DNA of 64,000 nt from Helicobacter_J cappadocius (GTDB taxonomy: Bacteria > Campylobacterota > Campylobacteria > Campylobacterales > Helicobacteraceae), in the NCBI RefSeq assembly GCF_030686155.1, contig NZ_JAUPEV010000003.1, forward strand, positions 1 through 64,000, in the 5' to 3' direction. The notes under the pieces were generated by a model. It saw nothing but the letters and a program-made list of their open reading frames with translations, ran no database searches and was not told the DNA's origin. Below, piece after piece: positions 13,025 through 21,723 of the stretch (positions within the stretch are counted from its first letter, which is position 1; each line of letters starts with the position of its first letter). The position numbers were made by a program, and so were the translations under genes.

Positions 13025-13437
13025 TAATCCCTCTGAAGTTCCTCTTCAAGAGTCCTAGAGTTAGATTCTTCATCGCCATTATCTTGAGGAACAATCCTAC
13101 ACTTATCCAAAGAAATGATAATATTATTCATTGGACCATTTTTCTTACCAATAAAACTCAATGTCCCTGTAACGAGATTAAAATTTTCTTTATTTACAAT
13201 CACATCATCACAATCAAGCGATCCTCCTCTTAAAAAAGTTGCTTGAAGTATCATGTCATTTTTGTCTGATCGACTTTGAAAATAACTATAGATCATTATA
13301 AATATACCTAATATGACTAACCCTGCAATACAGATTATCTTCTGTTTGCGAGTGAATACACCAAAATCTCTAAGCACAAAATACAAAATTAACAATGCGA
13401 GAAACAATACTAAAAAAATTCCAAATAATGCTGACAT
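13024..13437 (-). CDS. Membrane protein, 137 aa (DUF2393-like?)
   Basis: Two N-terminal transmembrane helices (LFGIFLVLFLALLILYFVL and IICIAGLVILGIFIMIYSYF) precede a soluble, probably periplasmic, domain with NLVTGTLSFIGK and an acidic tail. It overlaps murC and mutS2 by a base each, so it belongs to their operon. The layout (short two-helix anchor plus beta-rich domain) suits the Campylobacterota DUF2393 family, but this is from memory. Function unknown. Confidence 0.55.
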   Translation of the reverse strand: MSALFGIFLVLFLALLILYFVLRDFGVFTRKQKIICIAGLVILGIFIMIYSYFQSRSDKNDMILQATFLRGGSLDCDDVIVNKENFNLVTGTLSFIGKKNGPMNNIIISLDKCRIVPQDNGDEESNSRTLEEELQRD

Positions 13438-14768
13438 TATTTTATCCCCCTTAATTGATAGGTAATATCACCCGCTCCAAAACCTACAACAATACCATCT
13501 TTGATAGTTTTAATAACCCCATCACCGGCAAAAACCTCAACATCAGTACCTTTTTTCTTGATTTTATCTGCAAAAATAGGCTTGTAGTGTCCAAAGAGTT
13601 TATTCATATCAAGTTCAATATGCTCCTCTCCTGCTTTCCATATCGGCAATATAATCAATTCATCACAATACGCACTAAAACACTCCTGAAAACCTTTGAG
13701 ATTATCAAGCAATCTTGAGTATTTATGCGGTTGCCAAATTACCGTGATTTTATCTCTTCCTTTTAAGGTAGCATAGGTTTTAACAGAATTCAATGTAGCT
13801 ACAATCTCTGTAGGATGGTGAGCATAATCATCAATGAGTATCAAATCACCCTTTTGGATAATATCAAAACGTTTTTTGATACCTTTGAAATTTTTGAGAT
13901 TGTTCCTAATAGTCTGTATATCCATCTCATCAAGTGCAGCCAAAATAGCCAAAGAAGCATTACAAGCAGTATGTTCTCCAAATCCCCAAACCTCAAACTC
14001 TCCTAAATCCAAAAGTTCAAAATGAGTGTAAGGCTCATCATTTTTTAGCACATAAGTGATGTTTTTAATATCCTTAGAAGGGGAGAGTTTTTTTGCCTCC
14101 ATATCCAAAGTCCGAAGAAATGGATCTTCAATGTTGATACAACATCGACTTGCAGAATTTAAAAATTCTCTATAAGCATTGTAAAAAGTTTCCAAATCGT
14201 GGTTATAGCTTTCCATATGTTCTGGCTCAGCATTAGTAACAATTGCACAATAAGGATTTGAATTTAAAAAACTCCTATCAGATTCATCGGCTTCAAAAAC
14301 AATACTCTCACTCTGTATTTCTCTAACATTTGAACCATATTCTTTGGTATCTGCTCCGATAATAGCACCAAAATCTCTAAATATTGCACTTAACATAGCA
14401 CTAGTAGTGCTTTTTCCATGAGCTCCGCATATGCTAAAAACTCGCTTATTGCATAAGATAAACTCTAAAGCCTCTTTCCTAGAAAGCACTGGGATATTTT
14501 TATTTTTTGCCTCAATAATTTCAGGATTTTCTTCCTTGATAATAGCTGAATGAATCACAATATCTTGATCGGTAATAGCGATTTTGTTATGAGGAATTGT
14601 CACAGGAACATCAATAGATCGAAGATAAGATATAGCACTTCCTTCTGCAATATCAGATCCACTAATTTTTGCCCCTTGTGCTTTGAGATATTTTGCAAGT
14701 CCTGAAATTCCAATTCCCCCAATGCCAATAAAGTGAATCTTTAATTTAGAAATATCTTTTTTAAGCAT
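13437..14768 (-). CDS. murC: UDP-N-acetylmuramate--L-alanine ligase MurC, 443 aa
   Basis: Adds L-Ala to UDP-MurNAc in peptidoglycan precursor synthesis (cytoplasm, ATP-dependent). Seen: N-terminal HFIGIGGIGISGLAKYL nucleotide-binding motif, central GAHGKSTT P-loop near 112-119, and the DDYAHHPTEI motif typical of MurC. ATG 14768 is chosen; a TTG one codon further upstream is possible. It overlaps the end of the aminotransferase gene by 8 nt. Full length. Confidence 0.93.
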   Translation of the reverse strand: MLKKDISKLKIHFIGIGGIGISGLAKYLKAQGAKISGSDIAEGSAISYLRSIDVPVTIPHNKIAITDQDIVIHSAIIKEENPEIIEAKNKNIPVLSRKEALEFILCNKRVFSICGAHGKSTTSAMLSAIFRDFGAIIGADTKEYGSNVREIQSESIVFEADESDRSFLNSNPYCAIVTNAEPEHMESYNHDLETFYNAYREFLNSASRCCINIEDPFLRTLDMEAKKLSPSKDIKNITYVLKNDEPYTHFELLDLGEFEVWGFGEHTACNASLAILAALDEMDIQTIRNNLKNFKGIKKRFDIIQKGDLILIDDYAHHPTEIVATLNSVKTYATLKGRDKITVIWQPHKYSRLLDNLKGFQECFSAYCDELIILPIWKAGEEHIELDMNKLFGHYKPIFADKIKKKGTDVEVFAGDGVIKTIKDGIVVGFGAGDITYQLRGIK

Positions 14769-15906
14769 CAAAACCCTTTTTCAAATAATCACAAAGAAAA
14801 CCTTTTAAAATCTTCAAACAATCTCTAGTAATTTCTTCTTCATAAACAAGAGCAATTCGCACATATTCTTTACCTACCCCTTTTCTACCTAAAAACGAAC
14901 CTGGAAGCACCAAAAGACCTTCTTTCTCATAAAGTTTTTTTGTAAAATCAACATCATCTCTCACTTCAAGCCACATATAAAATGTATAAGGCTCTATAGG
15001 TACATTTGGAAATATTTCCTGTGCGATTTGAAAATTCTTAGCATATTTTTGGCGAATTTTTTCACTTACTTGTATATCTTCCCACGCCACTGCAGAAGCT
15101 CTCTGAATAGGATTTGGAATAGCACATCCTATGTAAGTTCTATATTTTTGATATTCTCTAAGAATATTTTTATCTCCAGCGATAAAACCACTCCTAAGAC
15201 CAGGCGCAGAACTTCTTTTGGAAATAGAATTTAAGGATAAGACATTTTTAAAATCTTTATTCCCCAGCATATAAGAAGCTTCTAAAATTCCCGCTGGGGG
15301 AGAGGATTTATAAATATCGCTATAACATTCATCATTGAGCAATACAAAATCATATTCCAAAGCCCATTGCACCCAATTTTTAAGCTCATCTAAACTCAAA
15401 GTAGCTCCTGTTGGGTTATTTGGAGAATTTAAGATCACTAAATCAACCTCTTTTTTATCCTCATCACTGAGAAAAGGTTTAAAATGATTAGATTTGCATA
15501 AATCCATATAGATTATCTTTGCTCTAGCTGCAATACCTGCTCCTTCATATATCTGATAAAATGGGTTAGGATGGGCAATAACAGGATTAAGCTTATCAAA
15601 AAGCAAAAATTGTGGTAAATTAAATAACACTTCACGCGTACCAAAAGTAGGTATGATTTCTGAAGACTCCAAAGAAACTTTAAAACGATTTTTTACAAAA
15701 TCCATCTGGGCTTTTTTAAGATAATCTTCTCCTGCACTTTTAGGATAAAATCGAAGTTCAGAGGTATAATTCTTTAGCTCCTCTTGAATAAAGCTAGGAG
15801 TTTGAAATTGGGGTTCGCCTATTGTGAGTAACATTTGTTTTTTTTTCGGCACTATGGGAGCTATTAAATCTCTCAATCTTTCAAATGGATAAGGCTGAAA
15901 ATTCAC
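14761..15906 (-). CDS. PLP-dependent aminotransferase (succinyldiaminopimelate type?), 381 aa
   Basis: Class I/II aminotransferase. Seen: SPNNPTG (161-167), the acidic Asp of NDECYSDIY (about 202), the PLP Schiff-base Lys 230 in SISKRSSAPGLRSGF, and a C-terminal YVRIALVYEEE with the substrate-binding Arg. GTG 15906 is the start: GGAG lies 6 nt upstream, and any longer frame would read through the tRNA-Gly gene. Its place beside murC fits a role in lysine/diaminopimelate (cell wall) supply, as N-succinyl-LL-DAP aminotransferase (dapC); substrate not provable from sequence. Confidence 0.75.
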   Translation of the reverse strand: MNFQPYPFERLRDLIAPIVPKKKQMLLTIGEPQFQTPSFIQEELKNYTSELRFYPKSAGEDYLKKAQMDFVKNRFKVSLESSEIIPTFGTREVLFNLPQFLLFDKLNPVIAHPNPFYQIYEGAGIAARAKIIYMDLCKSNHFKPFLSDEDKKEVDLVILNSPNNPTGATLSLDELKNWVQWALEYDFVLLNDECYSDIYKSSPPAGILEASYMLGNKDFKNVLSLNSISKRSSAPGLRSGFIAGDKNILREYQKYRTYIGCAIPNPIQRASAVAWEDIQVSEKIRQKYAKNFQIAQEIFPNVPIEPYTFYMWLEVRDDVDFTKKLYEKEGLLVLPGSFLGRKGVGKEYVRIALVYEEEITRDCLKILKGFLCDYLKKGFDA

Positions 15907-16034
15907 TTTTTTCTCCTTGAACTCTAGTGATTTTGGAATCAAAAAAGCTATTGTAATATAAAATTTTGCAATTTTCTGCTTTTGGTCTTGATTTTTTTTA
16001 AAATGGTTGCTAGAATTATGCCCCTGATACTTTT

Positions 16035-16109
16035 GCGGGAATAGCTCAGTGGTAGAGCACAACCTTGCCAAGGTTGGGGCCGCGGGTTCGACCCCCGTTT
16101 CCCGCTCCA
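16035..16109 (+). tRNA. tRNA-Gly (GCC)
   Basis: The 5' arm GCGGGAA pairs with TTCCCGC, the anticodon loop is CTTGCCAAG, the T-loop is TTCGACC and CCA is encoded. First of four forward tRNA genes (Gly, Leu, Cys, Ser). Confidence 0.95.
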
Positions 16110-16193
16110 TCTTTAGCCTCATTTTGTAACTTTAAATTATTCTTTAGTCACATTTTAGGTTGTTCTTTTGGATTTGTTTATTTTTGTTACAAT

Positions 16194-16280
16194 GCCCGGG
16201 TGGTGGAATGGTAGACACAAGGGACTTAAAATCCCTCGGATATTGCTTCCGTGCCGGTTCAAGTCCGGCTCCGGGCACCA
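16194..16280 (+). tRNA. tRNA-Leu (TAA)
   Basis: Acceptor GCCCGGG pairs with CCGGGC plus wobble, the anticodon loop is CTTAAAA with anticodon TAA, a long variable arm is present (class II tRNA) and CCA is encoded. Confidence 0.95.
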
Positions 16281-16290
16281 CCAAAAAGAG

Positions 16291-16365
16291 GGCGACATAG
16301 CCAAGTGGTAAGGCATGGGCCTGCAAAGCCTTGATTCCTCGGTTCGAATCCGAGTGTCGCCTCCA
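16291..16365 (+). tRNA. tRNA-Cys (GCA)
   Basis: Acceptor GGCGACA pairs with TGTCGCC, the anticodon loop is CTGCAAA, the T-arm CTCGG-TTCGAAT-CCGAG is intact and CCA is encoded. Confidence 0.95.
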
Positions 16366-16386
16366 AAATTTATCAAACCATACTGT

Positions 16387-16474
16387 CGGGAGATGGCTGA
16401 GCGGTTGAAAGCGGCGGTCTTGAAAACCGTTGAGGGTAACACCTCCGGGGGTTCGAATCCCTCTCTCCCGGCCA
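16387..16474 (+). tRNA. tRNA-Ser (TGA)
   Basis: Acceptor CGGGAGA pairs with TCTCCCG, discriminator G, anticodon TGA in CTTGAAA, a long variable arm typical of tRNA-Ser, and CCA encoded. Confidence 0.95.
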
Positions 16475-16855
16475 CCTTATTTTATTTGAAATTCAATCTT
16501 AATAATTAATATTTTTCAAATCTACCTAGTGTAGATCAATTAAAAAATCGTCTATGATTTCCTTCATAAAATATACAGAACTTCTATTAAAACATTTCTA
16601 AAATCAATTTATAAGATTGTTTTATATTCAAATACAAATAATCGCACTAGATTATACATCCTGTCCAAAGTTGTATCTTTTTGATTTCACAAGCTTTATA
16701 AAACAAAGAAAGTAGAAATTATCAAAGACAAAAAAAGAATGTTTATTGCAAATTTAAAACTCTAATGTGAACGATTTTTGATTGTGTTGATATAATTATT
16801 TTGAGCTGAGATAAAAAAGAAGATCAATACTTCATTAGAAGATATAAAAACTTGG
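16475..16855. other. Gap between convergent tRNA clusters, no gene seen
   Basis: About 380 nt of AT-rich sequence with no reading frame having both a ribosome-binding site and protein-like content, and no clear hairpin with a U-run. A plus-strand TATAAT near 16794 has no obvious product. It may only hold the 3' trailers of the two tRNA transcripts. Confidence 0.5.
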
Positions 16856-16931
16856 TGGCGACCCCTGAAAGATTTGAACTTCCGTACCCACCTAGAAAGG
16901 GTGGTATCCTTGGCCACTAGATGAAGGGGTC
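16856..16931 (-). tRNA. tRNA-Glu (TTC), copy 2
   Basis: Acceptor GACCCCT pairs with AGGGGTC, discriminator G, anticodon TTC in CTTTCTA flanked by CCACC/GGTGG, CCA encoded. The T-stem GGAAG/CTTTC holds a G-U pair. It differs in many places from the other tRNA-Glu at 17194, which has discriminator A. Confidence 0.92.
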
Positions 16932-16981
16932 ATAAGAAAATAACAAAACCAAGATTACAAAATGAATTTAAAGAAGTGAAG

Positions 16982-17058
16982 TGGCGGAGCGGACGGGGCT
17001 CGAACCCGCGACCCCCTGCGTGACAGGCAGGTATTCTAACCAGCTGAACTACCGCTCC
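16982..17058 (-). tRNA. tRNA-Asp (GTC)
   Basis: Acceptor GGAGCGG pairs with CCGCTCC, anticodon GTC in CTGTCAC, intact T-arm, discriminator G, CCA encoded. Confidence 0.95.
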
Positions 17059-17070
17059 AAAATTTACAAG

Positions 17071-17146
17071 TGGTGGTCGCTACAAGGCTCGAACTTGTGA
17101 CATCTACCTTGTAAGGGTAGCGCTCTACCAACTGAGCTAAGCGACC
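17071..17146 (-). tRNA. tRNA-Val (TAC)
   Basis: Acceptor GGTCGCT pairs with AGCGACC, anticodon TAC in CTTACAA, discriminator A, CCA encoded. Confidence 0.95.
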
Positions 17147-17193
17147 AAACTTTAGATATAGTTATGTATTATTAGGGAAACATCGAATAAAAG

Positions 17194-17268
17194 TGGTGAC
17201 CCCTAGGGGACTTGAACCCCTGTAGCCACCGTGAAAGGGTGGTATCCTAACCGCTAGATGAAGGGGCC
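17194..17268 (-). tRNA. tRNA-Glu (TTC), copy 1
   Basis: Acceptor GGCCCCT pairs with AGGGGTC (one G-U), anticodon TTC in CTTTCAC, GC-rich T-stem AGGGG/CCCCT, discriminator A, CCA encoded. Confidence 0.93.
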
Positions 17269-17285
17269 ACTTCTACTTTTCTAAA

Positions 17286-17361
17286 TGGTGACCCGTGTTG
17301 GATTCGAACCAACGGCCCATTCCTTAAAAGGGAATTGCTCTACCAACTGAGCTAACGGGTC
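17286..17361 (-). tRNA. tRNA-Lys (TTT)
   Basis: Acceptor GACCCGT pairs with ACGGGTC, anticodon TTT in CTTTTAA, discriminator A, CCA encoded. First gene of the five-gene reverse cluster. Confidence 0.95.
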
Positions 17362-17453
17362 AAAACAATGATACTATTAAATAACACTCTCTATATAAAA
17401 GAGCGAAATTATATTTTATTTACGCCCTTTTGTCAAGGCTTTGTAATGAATTT

Positions 17454-18107
17454 TTATAAAATTTTCGCCAACAATTCTAATGCCTTTTGAGAACTAGTTT
17501 TTTGAATCTCCTCTCTACTTCCTCCAAATAAATATCTTTCTATCACTGGAAATTCTCCTAATTTCTGCACTCCTATAAAAATAGTTCCAACAGGTTTTTC
17601 TATACTTCCTCCACCTGGTCCTGCTATCCCGCTTGTAGCAATTGCATAATCAGCTCCAAAAACCTTCAATACCCCTATTAGCATCTCACTCACAACCACT
17701 TCACTCACTGCACCATATCTTTTGAGATTTTCTTCACTCACTCCTAAAATTCGATGCTTGATGTCATTAGCATAGCTAATAATTCCTCCATCATAAACAT
17801 CAGAAGCTCCTGATATTGAAGTGAATTGATAGGCTAAAAGTCCGCCTGTGCAACTCTCTGCGGTTGTAACTTTTTTTTTATTTTCTCTCAATATGGCAAT
17901 GATACATTCATTCAAGCTGTCTAAAAACATAACTTTATTCCCAAAAATTAGCCTCATTGCCTCAAAAGCTTGTAAAACCTCGCTACCTTCTAGAAAAATT
18001 CCATCTCCTTTTAAAGATATGCGCACATCAAAACATTCAATATGAGGACGAGATAACAAAATCGCAGAATCATTATCAATGCCTAAAAATATTAAAGATT
18101 TTTTCAT
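17454..18107 (-). CDS. CinA family nicotinamide-nucleotide amidohydrolase, 217 aa
   Basis: The CinA C-terminal (PncC) domain deamidates nicotinamide mononucleotide in pyridine nucleotide recycling. Seen: TTAESCTGG near residue 81, GGIISYAN, GAVSE and TSGIAGPGGG, the family signatures. The protein carries only about 65 residues before the domain, a short and divergent N-terminal part instead of the full MoCF-type domain of classical CinA. An A9 run (minus strand, complement of 17871-17879) codes KKK just before the active-site motif. It lies divergent from ppk2. Confidence 0.85.
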   Translation of the reverse strand: MKKSLIFLGIDNDSAILLSRPHIECFDVRISLKGDGIFLEGSEVLQAFEAMRLIFGNKVMFLDSLNECIIAILRENKKKVTTAESCTGGLLAYQFTSISGASDVYDGGIISYANDIKHRILGVSEENLKRYGAVSEVVVSEMLIGVLKVFGADYAIATSGIAGPGGGSIEKPVGTIFIGVQKLGEFPVIERYLFGGSREEIQKTSSQKALELLAKIL

Positions 18108-18164
18108 TCTCGTTTCCTTTTAATATAGGTTATAATCAAATTATACACGAGCTAAGGAGATAGA

Positions 18165-18989
18165 ATGTCAAAACAAAATTCCATCATCACAAATCGTCCT
18201 GAATCCACACAAGATCAAAAATCCATTTACAACAAAAAGGGCAAACTCAAAGAATCTTTCTATACCAAAGAAATGATAAAACTACAAATCGAACTTCTCA
18301 AGCTCCAAAACTGGGTTAAAAATACTTCCAAGAAAATAGTCATCATTATGGAAGGTAGAGATGGTGCGGGAAAAGGGGGAACTATCAAAGCCTTGAGCGA
18401 ACATCTAAATCCTAGAGGATGTAGAATTGTAGCTCTACAAAAACCCACTGAAGTAGAAAAATCTCAATGGTATTTTATGCGCTATATCAGCACTCTTCCT
18501 AGTGGGGGAGAAATTGTATTTTTTGATAGGAGTTGGTATAACCGTGCTGGAGTAGAAAAAGTAATGGGTTTTTGCACTCAAGAAGAGTATAAACAGTTTA
18601 TTTATCAAGTCTCCAATCTTGAACAAATGCTTATTTCAAGCGGCATTATTCTTTTTAAATATTTTTTGAATGTAAATCAAGATGAACAAAAACGTAGAAT
18701 CAAAAATCGAAAAACTGATCCATTAAAAATGTGGAAACTCAGTCCGATTGATTCTAAATCTTTACAATTATGGGATGAGTATTCTGAAGTATTTGAAAAG
18801 ATGTTTTCTAGAACTCACACTCCCTATGCACCCTGGATAATTGTAGATTCAAACGATAAAAAACTCGCTAGAATAAATATCGCTAGAGATATACTTAGTA
18901 AAATAGATTATGAGGGGAAAAATCCAACAAAAGTATGTCTATTAGCTGATCCAAACATTATTCACCCCTACTCACAAAATGGTTATTAG
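18165..18989 (+). CDS. ppk2: Polyphosphate kinase 2, 274 aa
   Basis: PPK2 transfers phosphate between polyphosphate and nucleotides. Seen: Walker A GRDGAGKGG (64-72), Walker B/lid FFDRSWYNRAGVEKVMGF (about 119-136) and the lid basic patch KRRIKNRKTDPLKMWKLS. Length and order fit the one-domain class I PPK2 (polyP-driven NDP phosphorylation), class by resemblance only. Own promoter region of 57 nt shared with cinA on the other strand; ribosome-binding site AAGGAG. Confidence 0.92.
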   Translation: MSKQNSIITNRPESTQDQKSIYNKKGKLKESFYTKEMIKLQIELLKLQNWVKNTSKKIVIIMEGRDGAGKGGTIKALSEHLNPRGCRIVALQKPTEVEKSQWYFMRYISTLPSGGEIVFFDRSWYNRAGVEKVMGFCTQEEYKQFIYQVSNLEQMLISSGIILFKYFLNVNQDEQKRRIKNRKTDPLKMWKLSPIDSKSLQLWDEYSEVFEKMFSRTHTPYAPWIIVDSNDKKLARINIARDILSKIDYEGKNPTKVCLLADPNIIHPYSQNGY

Positions 18990-19004
18990 AGCTATTGCAA
19001 GGAT

Positions 19005-19619
19005 TTATATTCCTTTTAATAATATTCCCCACATTTTTTCTACAACATCATCATCTAAGTGTAATGTTTGTTTGCTATAAAGAAAATCAAAAATATCTTG
19101 TTGTTCAAAAATATTTCCTTTTAAACAATGCGGATGTCCCAACAAAAAAGCTCTTCCAAGACTAATTTTTTTTTCTAATGCTTCTCCACAAACAAAACAA
19201 CTCTTCCCTTTATCATCTCTGCCTTCAAATCCCAAAAGTTCAGCATACATTTCCAAAGCTACACGTAATGGATTTTGAACTTTGAGTTTTTGTGCTCCAT
19301 CTTCAAGCATTTCAAAATAAAATCTGTCCAATTCATAAACATCAAAAAGATGGCTATGCAACATTTGAATAAATCTTTGCCATACATAAACACGGCTCAA
19401 ATCACTTTCCCATCGATATCCTAAATGTATTACATTTCGAAGCCTTGGCAAAAATATACCGTTGCTTTCCTCTTCAAAATCTATTTTTTTTCCTAGGTGA
19501 ATAATGCTATGTCTGGCTCCATAAAATCTATACAGCCTTTTAAGAGAATTATGAGTGAGGATATGAACAATAATATCTTCATTTTTTAGGGGAATTGTCT
19601 TTAGAACATAGCCTTGCAA
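19005..19619 (-). CDS. recO: DNA repair protein RecO, 204 aa
   Basis: RecO loads RecA with RecR in recombinational repair. Short Campylobacterota form: an N-terminal OB-like region (GYVLKTIPLKNEDIIVHILT), a helical middle and a cysteine-containing part CFVCGEALEKK with a second HPHC segment that may bind zinc. The start ATG has no strong ribosome-binding site. Convergent with ppk2, divergent from the IMPase-family gene. Confidence 0.75.
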   Translation of the reverse strand: MQGYVLKTIPLKNEDIIVHILTHNSLKRLYRFYGARHSIIHLGKKIDFEEESNGIFLPRLRNVIHLGYRWESDLSRVYVWQRFIQMLHSHLFDVYELDRFYFEMLEDGAQKLKVQNPLRVALEMYAELLGFEGRDDKGKSCFVCGEALEKKISLGRAFLLGHPHCLKGNIFEQQDIFDFLYSKQTLHLDDDVVEKMWGILLKGI

Positions 19620-19692
19620 ATATACTCCTATAAATATCAGTTTTACTTAAAAATAAAATGACTATAATCAATAATTCAAATTTTATTCAAGG

Positions 19693-20415
19693 ATGTCTTT
19701 GAGTGATTTTATCCAAGCCTCTATAAGATCGAGCAAACAAATCATTGAAATGTTATCGCAAAGAAAACCTCAGTACATGAAAAAACATCGCATAGGTGCA
19801 GGAGGAGATATTAGCTTAGGAGCTGATTTATTAAGTGAAGAAATCTTTATGGAATATTTTTTGGAACTAGGAAGTGTTGATTCTGAAGAATCGGGCTATA
19901 TTCAGGGGAAAGGCAGTGATATTATTGTTTTAGATCCTTTAGATGGGAGTGATAATTATCTCTCTAATATTCCATATTATGGTGCTTCTATAGCTCTTTG
20001 TGATGAAAATAGGCATACCAAAGAAGCTATTGTTATTAATTTTTGCACTCAAATTGCTCATTATAGCGATGGAAATGGTATCAAGTATATTAATTTAAAC
20101 TCTGATCTGGAGATATCAAAAAACCAAACTCTTCCAAAATGTGGGATTTTTGAAAAATCTTATTCTAACCCGCTATTATGCACAAAAATGTACGAACAAA
20201 AAATGAAATTTCGCTCACTTGGAGCTATAGCACTTTCATTGGCATCTGCTCACGATGTGAATTTTGTATTTTTTGCGGGAAATATCAGAGAATACGATTG
20301 TAAAGCCGGATTGTTTTTATGCAATGGATTATGGATAAAAAAATCGGATAGTTTTTTACTCGTAAGCAAAAATAAGCAAATCTTTGATATTATTACGAAA
20401 ATTGCGGAGGATTGA
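19693..20415 (+). CDS. Inositol-monophosphatase family protein, 240 aa
   Basis: Mg-dependent phosphatase fold of the IMPase/FBPase/CysQ group. Seen: the metal-binding motif DPLDGSDNYLSNIPYYGASIAL near residue 80 (family DPxDGTxN) and SEESGY upstream (Glu ligand). The usual WDxAA motif near the C-terminus is replaced by DCKAGLFL, so the substrate is uncertain. The start may be ATG 19693, or TTG 19699, because AAGGA touches the ATG. The stop overlaps the accD region; same transcript as accD, rlmH and dksA-like. Confidence 0.7.
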   Translation: MSLSDFIQASIRSSKQIIEMLSQRKPQYMKKHRIGAGGDISLGADLLSEEIFMEYFLELGSVDSEESGYIQGKGSDIIVLDPLDGSDNYLSNIPYYGASIALCDENRHTKEAIVINFCTQIAHYSDGNGIKYINLNSDLEISKNQTLPKCGIFEKSYSNPLLCTKMYEQKMKFRSLGAIALSLASAHDVNFVFFAGNIREYDCKAGLFLCNGLWIKKSDSFLLVSKNKQIFDIITKIAED

Positions 20416-20417
20416 AA

Positions 20418-21293
20418 ATGGGTTTTGCAGATTTTTTAAAAAATCTCAAAAAAGACGAAAAAAAATCATCACAAAAAGATGCGAGTAATCACTGGATAAA
20501 ATGTCCTGGTTGTGCCGCATTGATGTATCACAAAGAAGTCTTTTCTCAATCTCAAGTGTGTCCTAAATGTAATTATCATTTCAGAATCTCAGCCACCCAT
20601 AGAATAGAGCTTTTGTGCGATGAAGGAAGTTTTGTTGAATATGACAAAACACTCAAGCCGATTGATCCGCTGAAATTTGTAGATAAAGAAAGCTATCAAC
20701 AAAGAATTAAAAAATATGAAAGCAAAACAGGACGTCCAAGCTCTGTTATATCTGGTGAAGCTAGTATCAATAACAAAACCCTACAAATTGTGGTATTTGA
20801 CTTTGAATTTATGGGAGGGAGTTTAGGCTCTGTGGAAGGTGAAAAAATTGTACGTTCCATAGATCGTGCTATTGCCAAAAAACAAGCTTTGCTAATTGTT
20901 TCCACTAGCGGTGGAGCAAGAATGCAAGAATCTACCTATTCTCTTATGCAGATGGCAAAAACTAGTGCAGCACTCAACAGGCTCAGCAAAGCTCGATTGC
21001 CTTTTATATCTTTGCTTACCGACCCTACTTTTGGTGGCGTGAGTGCTTCATTTGCGTTTTTAGGAGATATTATCATTGCAGAACCTGGTGCAATGATAGG
21101 ATTTGCAGGGGCTAGAGTTATCAAACAAACTATCGGTGCAGATCTTCCTTCAAATTTTCAAACTGCAGAGTTTTTACTTGAACATGGGCTCATTGATATG
21201 GTTGTCCCTAGAAAAGAGTTGAAAAAAACTTTGAGCGATATTATTGGTATGCTTAATCCGAATTATGAAATGCAACCTATACTCGATCACTAA
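20418..21293 (+). CDS. accD: Acetyl-CoA carboxylase carboxyltransferase beta subunit, 291 aa
   Basis: Transfers carboxyl from biotin to acetyl-CoA in fatty acid synthesis, with AccA. Seen: an N-terminal zinc ribbon CPGC...CPKC (Cys 29, 32, 48, 51) and carboxyltransferase motifs STSGGARMQES and LLTDPTFGGVSASFA. ATG 20418 is chosen since GGAGG lies 8 nt upstream; a TTG two codons earlier is less likely. It overlaps rlmH by 29 nt. Confidence 0.95.
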   Translation: MGFADFLKNLKKDEKKSSQKDASNHWIKCPGCAALMYHKEVFSQSQVCPKCNYHFRISATHRIELLCDEGSFVEYDKTLKPIDPLKFVDKESYQQRIKKYESKTGRPSSVISGEASINNKTLQIVVFDFEFMGGSLGSVEGEKIVRSIDRAIAKKQALLIVSTSGGARMQESTYSLMQMAKTSAALNRLSKARLPFISLLTDPTFGGVSASFAFLGDIIIAEPGAMIGFAGARVIKQTIGADLPSNFQTAEFLLEHGLIDMVVPRKELKKTLSDIIGMLNPNYEMQPILDH

Positions 21294-21720
21294 ACCTAGC
21301 GATGATTGGAGAGCACCCATCATTCACTACCAAAAACAGTGTAAGCAATTTGGCACAACATTAACAATTAAAGATATCATAAATAACGATATTATAAATG
21401 CCCAAAAAATCTCTCAAAAAAACGCTCAAAAATCCTACACAAAAGCCCTTTTACCTTATCTTGCTGGAGATATAAATATCTCTTTGCACCCAAATGGAAA
21501 AATGCGAGATACTTTTGCTTTTGCTGAACTGATAAAAAATTACAATAAAATCAATTTTTTTATTGGTGGTGCATATGGATTTGAAGAGGAGTTTGTGAAA
21601 AAAACAACCTCTATTAGTTTAAGTTTGCTTACTTTTAGCCACAAGATCGCAAAAATCATTCTTTGCGAACAAATCTATCGTGCTTTAAGCATTATCCATA
21701 ATCATCCATACCACAAATAG
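21265..21720 (+). CDS. rlmH: 23S rRNA m3-pseudouridine-1915 methyltransferase RlmH, 151 aa
   Basis: Methylates pseudouridine 1915 of 23S rRNA in assembled 70S ribosomes. Seen: the SPOUT-fold SAM loop FIGGAYGF and the C-terminal IIHNHPYHK that ends all RlmH proteins. ATG 21265 gives the family length and overlaps the end of accD in another frame. Part of the accD-rlmH-dksA string. Confidence 0.92.
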   Translation: MKCNLYSITKPSDDWRAPIIHYQKQCKQFGTTLTIKDIINNDIINAQKISQKNAQKSYTKALLPYLAGDINISLHPNGKMRDTFAFAELIKNYNKINFFIGGAYGFEEEFVKKTTSISLSLLTFSHKIAKIILCEQIYRALSIIHNHPYHK

Positions 21721-21723
21721 GAG

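Noticed and set aside
15907..16122. N-terminal extension of the aminotransferase frame
   Set aside because: It would translate through most of the tRNA-Gly gene. GTG 15906 has a proper ribosome-binding site and the family length.
16144..16509. Open reading frames across the tRNA genes on both strands
   Set aside because: They are shadows of tRNA-Leu, tRNA-Cys and tRNA-Ser.
17871..17879. The A9 run in the cinA-type gene as a phase-variation switch
   Set aside because: Nine A in an AT-rich coding region is common here, and the frame is intact. No evidence of variation in a single sequence.
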